Source of the DNA: Trifolium pratense
Lineage: Eukaryota; Streptophyta; Magnoliopsida; Fabales; Fabaceae
Length of the DNA stretch: 64,000 nt
Reading direction: 5' to 3'
Assembly (NCBI RefSeq): GCF_020283565.1
Contig: NC_060061.1
Span: 434,001 to 498,000, forward strand
Positions 44,048 through 55,460 of the stretch are shown one piece after another; the first letter of the stretch is position 1, and each line of letters starts with the position of its first letter. The notes under the pieces were generated by a model that worked only from the letters and a program-made list of their open reading frames with translations, ran no database searches and had not been told where the DNA came from. A program made the translations under genes and the position numbers.

Positions 44048-45929
44048 TCACTCTTCTTCAAAATAATGGTTTGGTACCTCTGGACATACAGGCAAGTTTG
44101 CCACAGATTTGAACTGTTACAAACAAAGAATTCAAGTCACTTAATCTGCCATAATAAGACTTAACTAGTACAATACAATACAACAAACAGAAAGGGTAAA
44201 ACAATCCATCACCTTCTGTTGTTTGTATTTCTGCCTAACAGCTTTCAATGATGCAGCCCTTCTTGACAAATACAAATCATGTAAAATCTGAACACATTCT
44301 TCCAGTTCATCCGATTTATAACCCGAGCAATCACTCAATGATGAAGTCTGCAATAGATTCTCAACATTAAGTGCATTGAAATAAAGACATAATCTTGTTA
44401 GAGTACATAAGATCAAATATTTACCCAAGGATATACTTCAGGACAGATGATAAATCTAGCGAGAAATATAACCGATGCAGCCACCACAGAAGGTAAGAAT
44501 CTTATACATTCATATTCCAACAAGCTTAGCTCAGCAAGATAGTTACACAGATATTCCATTTGAAGTTTTGAAGTCTACATTTGAAAATACAAAATAACCA
44601 ATTAGTAGGCGCAATAAAAGCTTTCGACATAACCAGTGATAACCAATTAATGAACTGTTCAACTTACCTTTTGATTCTCAGTTGCAAATCCAATAAACTC
44701 CCTGAAACACAGTAATTACACATTTTAACACAATTAGTCCAATTAACTTCATTTAATAACAATTTGGATCTTGAAAATTTTACATTAAAAAAAAAAATCC
44801 TTACTTCAGAAATGTGTAAACATGAGGATTGCCCATTTCAAAATTCAGTGACTTGAGTATGTCAGCTTCCATCTTAATAATCTATACATTAACACCATTT
44901 GACATTATTAACCTGATGAAATCTACTAATTCAAACAAAAGCAAAATACCTGAATAGGATTTTTACCTGTTTCAGCTGATAGGTGTTATCAGTAATTTGG
45001 CGGAAATCTACAGCTTTTGGTGGGGAGATTTCTTCATACTTTCTACAAATTCAAAAGTAATAAAATTGTAAATTCATAAGCAAATTAACATAACAAATAT
45101 AAAAAGTAAAAATCAAAACAATTTGTTGAGATCTTACGATGCTATGAGCATAGATGAAACACCAAGCAACTGAAGGTTAGATCTGTTGATAATGTTCATC
45201 GATAGGAACCTGTCGATGTATGAAACCGAGAGATGAAGGGTTTCAGGGAGAAGCTTATATTCATCAGCAACCTCAACTAACCAGTCAACCAATATTCCTC
45301 TCATGTTTGAAGTAACACCTCTTTGAACTTTCTCCATATAACCAACCATTGGCCTTCTCTTTTTCTGCACCCGAAAAACAATCAAATCATAAATTCAAAC
45401 ACCCAGAAATTGTAATCAAATCTGCACATCAGTTTCACCCAAAAGATTGCAAATTTAACATAAATAACAAACAAACAAAAAAAATAATATTGAGAAACAA
45501 TCCAAATAAAAATAATAAATTTTGTATAACTAAAATCAAAATCTTAAAAGCCCAGAAATTGTAATTGAACTACTACCACATCAAAATGAGCAAAAAGAAT
45601 TAAAATTTAACAAAAAAAAAAAATAGAAAAATTACCTCCATTGAACGAAGATAATTGGATATGTCAGATGCATAAGGTTCACCAATCTGTTCATCATCAA
45701 ATCTTGTATTTTTGTTACCGAAAACCATCTTATCCAATTTGAAATTCTCAAACAAACAAACACCTCTCTTCCGAGATTGAAATTTTTCATTGGAAAATTG
45801 AACTTCTTCAGAACAATTAAGATCAGGTAAATTGGGAAGTTCACCCAAAACAACCCTTTGTTTTTTGTTGTTCAGAACAATTGGTTCAGTGTTTGAGTTA
45901 GCCCTTTTCCTTGCAGCACGAGTCTCCAT
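44048..45929 (-). CDS. A3-type cyclin, copy D (352 aa)
   Basis: Exons: 45636-45929, 45138-45364, 44967-45042, 44805-44881, 44668-44701, 44425-44574, 44213-44347, 44048-44113; all GT-AG, 352 residues. It belongs to the D/E subgroup: N terminus [20 protein letters not shown], destruction-box-like RVVLGELPN at about 25-33 (canonical Asn ending). Cyclin box [13 protein letters not shown] has Ile where A-C have Thr; LIASKYEEI and IIKMEADIL are conserved. Exon 5 reads [12 protein letters not shown] terminus NHYFEEE; a VC replaces SP in the NLPSPPE motif. Exon 2 can only start at CAG/AAAAAG because no upstream AG is present. The frame is open upstream of this ATG but has no earlier ATG, so 45929 is the start. 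Confidence 0.93.
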
Positions 45930-46250
45930 CTCCGGTTGAAGTAAAGTATTGCTCTGAAGATGAAGATGGTGCAAGAAGAGAACGATGAAGGATTAAGAAC
46001 TGTGAATGAAGAAGAAGGATGAAGAAGTGGGACATGGTTTTGGTGTTTTTATAGGAAAAAGGTTTTGGTTGGAAAATTTTGAGAAAGGGGAAAAAAAATT
46101 AGCGGTTTCAGAAATGTTTATGGGGGAATGAAAAATGTTCCTTTGGCGCTATTTGGTTTGTTTCGAAATATTTAGGATTTGGCTGTTTTCATTTTGGTTT
46201 GAAAATTTTGGTTTTTTTAAAAAAATTTAATGGATTTGGCGCTGATTCTG
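45930..46250 (-). promoter_or_regulatory. upstream region of cyclin D with two E2F sites
   Basis: Two exact TTTGGCGC matches to the E2F consensus TTTSSCGC, at 46142-46149 and 46235-46242, about 210 and 305 bp before the ATG. There is no telo-box. E2F control of S-phase cyclins is established in plants; binding here is inferred. Confidence 0.6.
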
Positions 46251-47532
46251 TCTCTGTCCAAATAACAATCAAATAATTTTAAATTGGAAAGTTGATCAAA
46301 ATTTGATTTTTGTTCTATGTACTTGAAAAAAATTGATTGGAAGGGAAATGTCATGTTGTGTGTTCACATTCACAAGTTCTTTTATAGAGATTAATCATCA
46401 CTAACGGTGATAGAAACTTTGTACATATAAATTATAACATGTAAAAGAAAAATTGTATTTTATGTTTAAGTAAAGTGGCAATTATTGGCTAAAATTACTG
46501 TAAAAAAAAAAATTATCAGCTAAAATTCTCGTACACACAACTATGAAATTATAAGTTCAATTTTAGGGACTATCTTTATAAGACATTTTTAACTTTATGA
46601 ATATCTAAAAAATGTCTGACTTTATTAGTCTATCAAGTTAGTATTGCAGTTAACTATTTATTATCAATTATATTCCTATATTTTAATAACTTACTATTAA
46701 TTTGTTATTTAACTTTGTCCAATCGCTATCACTTGAGTCTCTAAACTACTTTAAGAATCACTAATGTGAATAAAATTTAACAAAGTCAATGACCTATTTG
46801 AAAGTGTCCTACATTGTAAAAACTCGATTTTTGTGGTTTACTCAACAAACTCACATACATTAAGCGTATGTTTATGAAACATGGAGAAAAATATTTGAGT
46901 GATGGGAGAAGAACATTGAGAGATGATGGAGGAAGAAGAAAGGTTTGAATCTGAGATGTAAACTTGAGGTATAAAACTATGGAAATTTCTGGAAAAATTG
47001 AGGTGGGTGGTGGCGTGGTGCCATTGAGAGAGAGGGACACATTTGCATTGGATTTTTCTATTGGGTTTGGATGTTTTTGTTTGAAAAATCACAAAAAACT
47101 ATTGGGCTGAATTTTCATATAGAGTGGTCCAGTAAAAATTAGGACCTTTTGGTAATTTACCCTTTAAAAGCAATTTTAATTCAAATTATCCAAACAACAT
47201 ATTTTATAAATTGATTCTACAATAAAGATATCCAAACATAAATCACTTTACAGTCAACTCACTTCTAACCAAAATCAATTTTACAAAATCAATTCACTTA
47301 GAATCAATTCTGGCCACCGCACAACCAAACGCACACTAAGTGTGATTTCTACTTTTTTAAAAATGGAATTTATGACCACAATACTAATTTACACACACAA
47401 AAAAAAAAACTTTCTAATGAGAAAACGGGACATATTTAAATTGCTAAAGGATGGTATCAAAATTTAACATTAGAAATTTTCATTAAAATCATTTAAATTG
47501 CTACGTGGTAGTGTAAAAACATTTTACATTAC
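46251..47532. other. spacer with a diverged MITE
   Basis: About 46860-47340 has ends GCGTATGTTTATGAAAC and (reverse complement of the right end) GTGCGTTTGGTTGTGCGG, plus AAAATCAATTTTAC/AGAATCAATTCTGG motifs. It is probably a long, diverged relative of the MITE at 29291. The rest shows nothing. Confidence 0.45.
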
Positions 47533-47790
47533 ATGAGGCGATATTTAAGGATAGTACGATACTCCGTTTATGACTTTATGCTGACTGAATTCATCAATAG
47601 GGATAGCAAGAAGAAAATTTTGAGCATGTGTTGCTTGCAAACACCGAAAAATTGCTTTCTGTGTTGTGCTCATGTCAAACTTAACTTTCATGTCTTGAAC
47701 AATTTTACCAAACAGAACATGCGCCAAAACATGTTAGGCTTTAAAGGGGACTATGTCCTTCGTAGTAAAACTGCTTAAGCCAAAACCATA
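47533..47790 (-). pseudogene. possible reverse-transcriptase-related remnant
   Basis: A minus-strand frame reads HAQNFLLAIPIDEFSQHKV and, after a break, KYRLM. This recalls a 'NFLLAIPIDGLGQ...LKYRLMIPLFP' motif I associate with unplaced plant reverse-transcriptase-like proteins. The match is from memory, short and broken, so the assignment is tentative. Confidence 0.35.
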
Positions 47791-50700
47791 AATCTTTTCA
47801 TGAAGATCATCCAAAGCACTACCAAAATCATAGTCCATACTGCATACTCCGCTATCTCTCAACATACGATCTTTTAATACCCAAGATTGGGTCCTAAAAG
47901 TCACAAAAGCCTATGAAGCGGCCTCTACTACATAGTACAACTACAAACCTAATCCCCACAACTTGATAGATAAAGAAGCCAACATTCATTGAACGTCCCT
48001 AAAGAAAGGACCTCCACAACCGCAATGTGTTCAATCGTCCCTCGCAACTATTTATCAAACAAAATGGATGTCTTCTCCATATGAATTGGTTGACACGTCT
48101 TTAGACAAAAAAAAAGGTTGACAATACCCATGCATGATTAAAGTGAAAGAAGCACACTTACGGATCCCTTAATTGAAGAAGATGATGCATTATAACTCAA
48201 TAGCCTTGATAACTATCTTCGTGACCACACCCTTAATTGAGGGGGGGAAGAAGATAGTTTAACTTATTATAAAGTAAAATATATACCAAAAATTGGACCA
48301 TTAACTTATAATCCAAACATTAATTGTTAGAGTCGGCCTTGAGATTTTTTTTTCTCTAGACCAACTAAATTAATGATGTCTCTCATGAATCGTGATCATA
48401 TCATTAGAATTGTTTCGTTTATGCATTGTGGCAGAACTTGAACAAGAAACTTGTGGGTGTTAAAGTGAATATAAAAAATGTAAGTTGCAAATTTACAAAA
48501 ATTAAACAAAAAAACAAAATAAAAATTCTCTTAAATTTCCATGAAAGAAACTTTAGTGCAATTTTTTTTTTTTGCAAAGTTAGGATCAAGAACAGCGATA
48601 AGCTTGTTATTTAGAATTCCCCTCTAAAGATTTGAAGAGCATTCTCCTTGCTAATGTCTTAAGGGTGTTTCACTCAAGATCCTAGTCACTTATTTTTTAT
48701 TTTCTTTTTCTTTGCCAATTTACCAACAAAACAACAAAATTACTGTGTATTATGTAGTCATGAAAATTGTTCAATCACTTAAAATGAAAAAGGTCAGATA
48801 TTATTCAAATTAGAGATTAAACTTTCAATAATCTATTTTTGAACTTAATTTGAAATTAAGAATTTAAATTTAAAATTTAAGTATTATGAATATTAATTAA
48901 ATAAAATATTAATATTAATATATTATTAGTTTTAAATTAAAAAATAATAATTTTGAATATTAGTTAACTCACACACTATTGATTTTATCTCATTCTCATG
49001 ACTTTAATATGACTATAGTTATGCATTTGAATAACTAATAAGACCAACAACTATATACGCATCATATGAGAATGAATATTATATATCATTGAAATACAAA
49101 GTATTCATGAATTTTAACCTCTATTATTGTTTTACAAAAATCTTATTACATCTATATATGTATCTATTATTTATTAAATGACTTATTATATTTAAATAAT
49201 CGCATAAAATTTCATAAAATTATATTTTATCAAAATATAATTACTTAGAATTTTGATCCTCTAAAGTGAGTAAAGTGTAAAGTGAAAAAATCAAAGGTTG
49301 TCATTGTAACAACCTCGTGATTTGTTCACATTACACTCTAAATCAACATGTTTCTCCCATAAGAAAAAACTTTAAATAAAAATAGCCTCTAAGCATATTA
49401 ACGAATTCAGACCCTCTTCAATTTTTCCTCATGTTTTCTTAATTCAAGAATTGATTTTATCTCCTTTTTATTCTTTGTAATTTACCAACCCTTAGATCAA
49501 GAAAAAACATGAGGAAAAATTGGAGATGATCCAAATCCGTAAATTAACTACTCACAATTACTAACTTACGGTGGAGGCAAAATGCCTCACGTTTGGGGTA
49601 AAAACCCTATATTTACGGCAGTGCCCAAACTGCCAATTTCAGTGAAAAATAATTCGGTTCTCAACAACCTCGTTTCTACAATACAACTTCAAACATAATT
49701 CCCTATTTTTTATTTTATTATTATAACCGGTAACAGAACAAAAATTCTATCATTTTATTACTAACCGGTAACTATTGATTTTTTTTTTCTAATCTAAGAG
49801 TCGAACTACTACTCATGAGAATGACTATAGAAATTTCTATTTATCATGTGTGATTTGAGTATAAATCTTAAATTTTACTTCGACTAAATGATTGATAATC
49901 TAGTTTAGGGAACTCACCTTGTAATTAATTAATTTGGTCACTAAACAAGGAAATAAGAGAATTATGAGCTTCTTCAATTTTTCCCAACCCTCCTTACTCT
50001 TTACTTCTTGTCTTGATTCCATTAAAGTTTAAGTCTCCTTCCAGACCAATAAGAAGAATACTGCCGAAGGACTTTGCATTCAAAGCTTATAAATGCTAGC
50101 AATGAAAGATTTGAAGCCATGAGTGGTTCGGTGATGTCCCAAGAAACGTCCCACATGAAAACTAACTGAATAGTAATATTAATACACTAGTTTTGGAATG
50201 TAGAGAATCATGCTGATTGATATTATTCTCTTTAGGTATGATTTTGTTTTTTCAATTGCCAATTCTGTTTGTACTTCCTATTGTTTTCCTACCGAAAACT
50301 TATGGCCAATTTATTAATATACCCATATTTCCTCCATTGTTACTGTTTCATTCATCTTTTCCATTTTATTCGTTGCATACACTACACATAAATTGAGAGT
50401 TTGTAAAATATACGGCACTCTCTGCATAACATATTCATTTATTGAAACGTCTCACACATACAACTTCAAAAATTACTAAAATGCAACTTACATGCTTTGT
50501 ATGACATCAATAACTCAAGACTTAAGTGATTTCAGACAACATTCAGTTTATAAGCACTAAGCATAATATGAAAGCAACAAGAGAAATCAAATAACCAATT
50601 CAAGAAATAGTCATAAGTCCTATACATGAAGGCCATTCTAACTTAAGAATGTCAAGGGAAAAGATTCAAGTTTTGTTCATATTATGCTACTCAAAATGCT

Positions 50701-50934
50701 GTATCGTTGGCCCCATTTCACTTGCATTATTGCTATAATAACTAACTCAATTAAAGGTATCAAGCCTAAATTTTGTTTCGAGCATTATCAAACCAATCCA
50801 TACATGTTGACAGCATACAGCTATGCAAGCACATTTCATATAGCAAAACACATTAAATCTAAAATCAATATGATCATAATAGTGACAACATTGTCATAAA
50901 GTGAAAGTTGTGTCGTGGTGATGGGGTGCCTATG
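47791..50934. other. AT-rich gene desert
   Basis: No gene is supported. One inverted repeat at about 49423-49535 (CTTCAATTTTTCCTCATG ... CATGAGGAAAAATTGGAG) looks like a small MITE. A poly-T run is at about 48561-48573. Confidence 0.55.
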
Positions 50935-51060
50935 AGTAGATGGGACAGATTTCTGTTATCTGAAGAGTGGTGTCTGATGTGGGCAAATTGTTTACAAATT
51001 GCTTTGGTGAGGGGTCTATCAGATAATTGTTCAATTTTATTGTCTCCAAATTCCACATTT
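50935..51060 (+). pseudogene. LINE endonuclease remnant
   Basis: Open stretch SRWDRFLLSEEWCLMWANC then LQIALVRGLSDNCSILLSPN. The RLDRFL-x-S-x-x-W and GLSDHxPI-LL motifs mark the end of the apurinic endonuclease domain of plant LINEs. Here the catalytic-region His is replaced by Asn (SDN). Frames break on both sides. Confidence 0.75.
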
Positions 51061-51599
51061 ACCTGATGCACAATTTGGATTAGCTAAGCTTTTACCAGAA
51101 TACGAGTGGTTCAGACCATTTTATAGATGTTTCAAAATATCCTAAAACACAAATAGATTAACTTAATTGACATGAAGGGTATTTCATTAAATGTAGGTTA
51201 CTGCAACAAACATAGATTCCCAAACCAAAAGACTACATAATGTTGATGCTAGTGGTTCGAATGAACAATCTTTCTATAATTCACTCACTATTTGTGCTGA
51301 TTCTTTATCTTCATATAGACTTCACCACAAATTGTATATTAGAGTATGTATTTGTTTACACTTGATCCTAGGAAAATAGGTTGTATTAACTAGGAACAAC
51401 TTGATCAAAAAAGGCCTTCACCATATGTACAGAGAGAGATCCACTGGCTGAGGCTAACTAAGTTGATTACAAAACACATCCTAACCCCTAATATTTGTAA
51501 CTATCATCCCCTAGAGTGTATAATTTATGATCCTTCTATTGAAGAAACTAATTTCCATCATAATAGTCCAACCTCAAAAAGTAGTCTACATTCATTGCT
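51061..51599. other. 3' flank of cyclin gene E, no gene
   Basis: The last 250 bp match the flank of gene D and share the 'AACAACTTGATCAAAAA' marker. Confidence 0.6.
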
Positions 51600-53505
51600 T
51601 CACTCTTCTTCGAAGTAATGATTTGGTACCTCCGGTGGGGAAGGCAAGTTTGCCACAGATTTGAACTGTTACAAACAAAGAATTTAAGTCACTTAATCTG
51701 CCATAATAAGACTTTAACTAGAAGTACAATACAACAAACAGAAGGGCAAAACAATCAATCACCTTATGTTGTTTGTATTTCTCCCTAACAGCTTTCAATG
51801 ATGCAGCCCTTCTTGACAAATACAAGTCATGTAAAATGAGAACACATTCTTCGAGCTCATTGGATTTATAACCCAAGCTTTCACTCAATGATGAAGTCTG
51901 CAATAGATTCTCAACATTATTAAGTGCATTGAAATACAAACATAATCTTATTAAAGTACATAACATCAAATATTTACCCAAGGATATACATCAGGACGGA
52001 TGATAAATCTAGCGAGAAATATAACCGATGCAGCCACCACAGAAGGCAAGAATCTTATACATTCATATTCCAACAAGCTTAGCTCAGCAAGATAGTTACA
52101 CAGAAATTCCATTTGCAGTTTTGAAGCCTACATTTGAAATTATAAAACAGCAAATTAGTAAACATAGTAAAAGCTTTTGCCATGACCAATAAACATGTAT
52201 TAATGAACAATTTAACCTACCTTTTGGTTTTCAGTAGCAGATCCAATAAACTCCCTGAAACACAGTAATTGCACAATTTAACATAAATTAGTACAATTAA
52301 CTTCGTTTAAACAACAATTTAGATCTTGAAGAAAATTTTACAATTAGAAAAAAAAAACCTTACTTTAGAAATGTGTAAACATGAGGATTGCCCATTTCAA
52401 AATTCAGTGACTTGAGTATGTCAGCTTCCATCTTAATAACCTATACATTAACACCAATTGAAATTATAAACAAAGCAACAATAATAAAATTCAATAAAAC
52501 ACCAAAGACATGAATAACACTTTTACTTACCTGTTTCAACTGATAGGTGTTATCAGTGATTTGGCGGAAATCTACAGCCTTTGGTGGGGAGATTTCTTCA
52601 TACTTTCTACAAAATCAAAAGTAATAAAATTGTAAATTCATAAGCAATAAGCAAATTAACATAAAAATTATAAAAATCAATACTCAATGTTGAGATCTTA
52701 CGATGCAATAAGCATAGATGAAACACCGAGCAACTGAAGGTTAGATCTGTTGATAATGTTCATCGATAAGAACCTATCGATGTATGAAACCGAGAGATGA
52801 AGGGTTTCTGGGAGAAGCTTGTATTCATCAGCAACCTCAACTAACCAATCAACCAATATTCCTCTCATGTTTGAAGTAACACCTCTCTGAACTTTCTCAA
52901 TGTAACCAACCAAAGGTCTTCTCTTTTTCTGCATTTGAGAATCAATCAAATCATAAATTCAAACACCCAGAAATTGTTATCCAATCAACACATCAGATTC
53001 ACCAAAAAGATTGCAAATTTAACATAAATAACAAAAAAAAAAAAAAAAACCCATTTGAGAAAGAATCCAGGTAATTTTTTTTATATATAACTAAAATCAA
53101 AATCTTAACACCCAGCAATTGTAATTGAACTAACACATCAATTTGAGCAAAAAGATTAAAAATTTAACAAAAAATAAAAATAAAAAAAATTACCTCCATT
53201 GAACGAAGATAGTTGGATATATCAGATGCATAAGGCTCTCCAATTTGTTCATCATCAAATTTTGAATTGTTGTCGTCGAAAAGCTTCTCCAAATTAAAAT
53301 TAGGAAACAAATAAACAGCTGTTGATGATTTCTTGACCTTGGGATTTTTCCAAGATTGAACCTTGTCAATGGATAAATTTTCAGAACAATTAAGATCAGG
53401 TAATAAATTGGGAAGTTCACCCAAAACAACCCTTTGTTTTTTGTTGTTCAAAACAATTGGTTCAGTGTTTGAGTTAGCCCTTTTCCTTGCAGCACGAGTC
53501 TCCAT
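51600..53505 (-). CDS. A3-type cyclin, copy E (358 aa)
   Basis: Exons: 53194-53505, 52702-52928, 52531-52606, 52364-52440, 52221-52254, 51978-52127, 51763-51897, 51600-51665; all GT-AG, 358 residues. It is a sister of copy D, with the same first 34 residues and RVVLGELPN box (about 25-33) but a different, Lys/Ser-rich stretch at about 48-62. Cyclin box [21 protein letters not shown] and VIKMEADIL are conserved. Exon 5 reads [11 protein letters not shown] with donor GTAGGT. Exon 6 begins ASKLQMEFL instead of TSKLQMEYL. Ends NHYFEEE. Exon 2 can only start at CAG/AAAAAG. Predicted functional S-phase cyclin. Confidence 0.93.
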
Positions 53506-53850
53506 CTCCGGTTGAAGTGAGGTATTGCTCTGAAGATGAAGATGGTGCAAGAACAAAACGATGAAGGATTATGAACTGTGAATGAAGGATGAAGAAGAGG
53601 GACATGGTTTTAGTGTTTTATATGGGGAAAAAGTTTGGATGGAAAATTTTGAGAAATGGAAATTTTTTTAGCGGTTTCAGAAATTTTTTGGGGGAATGAA
53701 AAATGTTCTTTGGCGCTATTTGGCTTTGTTTCGAAATATTTAGGATTTGGATGTTTTATTTTTGGTTTGAAAATTTTGGTTTTGTTTCAAAAATTTAATG
53801 AAAATGAAAATTTATTTTCATGTTACCGCGCGCGGCTTTTCGGCTCCTCT
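53506..53850 (-). promoter_or_regulatory. upstream region of cyclin E with an E2F site
   Basis: An exact TTTGGCGC at 53709-53716, about 205 bp before the ATG, aligned with the first site of gene D. The second D site is not conserved; a GCGCGCGGC patch lies at about 53828. No telo-box. Confidence 0.58.
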
Positions 53851-53948
53851 GTCTCCAAACTCCAAATAACAATCAAATCCAATTCTTTGAAAATGGGCCA
53901 GTTTAAAGTTTAAACTAATAGTCTTTTTTTAAGAGAAAAAAAAATATA

Positions 53949-54355
53949 GACAAACAGTGTAAAAATTATTTACACAGACATCCAATAAAATTTTGCCATC
54001 TCAATTTTCTCTCACTATTTTCAATATTCGACGCCATTAACGATGGTTGGTCCCTCTATCCAAATTTGTTATTCTATTGTACATCTATCCCTTTTTCTTT
54101 TTTGACAAAAGTTTTTTTTTTTTAAGTATGACTTCAATGGTGCTAGGAAGAAAAAAGGTTGTGCTTAATTGCAATGGAAGATGATGGGGCATGTGTGAAG
54201 TGGAAAAAGTTGGAGTGGTAGGGGTTGCATATCAGGGAACGTGGAAGCATAACAATTTTTATAATTTTCTATTAAATATTTTAAAAAATAATAAAATTTG
54301 ACATGACAGTTAAATGAAATATGATTGGATGTTGGTGTAAACTATGCTTTACGGC
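53949..54355. mobile_element. MITE-like element
   Basis: The left GTGTAAAAATTATTTACACA then GACATCCAAT mirrors the right end (reverse complement GTAAAGCATAGTTTACACCA then ACATCCAAT). Ends are imperfect and the centre is unlike either. No clear target duplication. Confidence 0.55.
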
Positions 54356-54700
54356 GACCGTGCACTATCCTTAAACTCCTTTTTTAACATCAATGAATTA
54401 ATTCAATCAGTAGAAATTTTTGACCGCTTAAAGGGTATGTTTTAGCAAGACCACTTATAGCTTATAAGTTAAAAGATCTGTTTAATAACAGTCTTTTCAC
54501 CACGAGATTATAGTTTATTTTACTGACATATAACTTATTTTTCATACGCTATTTTAAGTAGCTTATGAGCTTTTAGCTTATAACTTATTATTTTTTCTTC
54601 CAATTTTACTCTTATAATTTTATCTTAAATACATATTTATCCTTTAAAATTTATATTTACAATTTAAAACATACCTATTACTGTATTTTTTTACGCTGGC
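54356..54700. other. spacer with old MITE debris
   Basis: 'AGCTTATAAGTTAAAAG' and 'AGCTTTTAGCTTATAACTTA' motifs in opposite directions suggest a decayed hAT-like MITE at about 54430-54600. Confidence 0.45.
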
Positions 54701-54717
54701 TTGTCCATATTCTTTTT

Positions 54718-55258
54718 TTTTTTTGACTAAAAATAAAGGACATTCATTCATTCAAACTGATAGAGTACATCGATGTAATACAAATTCAAATTTGCTAAAA
54801 ACAAAAAGGATGAACCTGCAAACAAACTCACAGCATCCATGTTAATAGCATAAAACGGCAAATTACATAAGCCTACATATATGACTATATTGAAGTGTCT
54901 GGAATGTCCATGCCCCCAGATCTGCAGCGTTGATGACACAAAAGTCGACATTGGATAGATTTGTACTTGATCGGATCTAATCCTTCAACCTGAAACAAAT
55001 GAACACCGCACAAAGACGGGAAAACAAAATACACCGCACAAAGACGGCACAACAGAATACACCGCACAAGGACGAGATAACAAATAACACAAAATCAAAC
55101 AAATATGTGAAAAATCACACTTATTTAACAACGAGAAAGAAAAAACAATTTGGAGGAGTGATTTTAGGTCAAGATTTGACCTGAAATCACCCCTCTTTGA
55201 TAAATTAAGAAGAAGAAAAAAGATGACGGCTAGGGTTAGAACTTAGGAGATAGTACTT
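54718..55258 (-). mobile_element. short non-LTR retroposon with 17-bp target duplication
   Basis: On the minus strand a 541-bp insertion ends in a poly-A tail (T run at the left edge). It is flanked by TTGTCCATATTCTTTTT at 54701-54717 and 55259-55275. It has three CCGTCTTTGTGCGGTGT-type short repeats (about 55001-55075), the phrase AGGTTGAAGGATTAGATCCG and no coding frame. Long target copy and tail indicate LINE-mediated insertion; it may be a SINE or a processed RNA. Confidence 0.85.
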
Positions 55259-55460
55259 TTGTCCATATTCTTTTTATCCCCAATCGTTGTTGCACCTTGT
55301 ACGTACCCCTATATAATAGGCTATATTATCACCATTTTTTATGGATGAATTTTTCTGAATATGTACCGGTATATTTGCTGAGGTGAGTGATTATGATTGG
55401 TTTATAAATAGTATTTATTTATTTTTCTATATTAAATACTATTTATGCACTAATCATAAT

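Noticed and set aside
46786..47092. Two 84-codon minus-strand frames upstream of cyclin D
   Set aside because: They lie in a MITE-like repeat and show no start context, motif or conservation.
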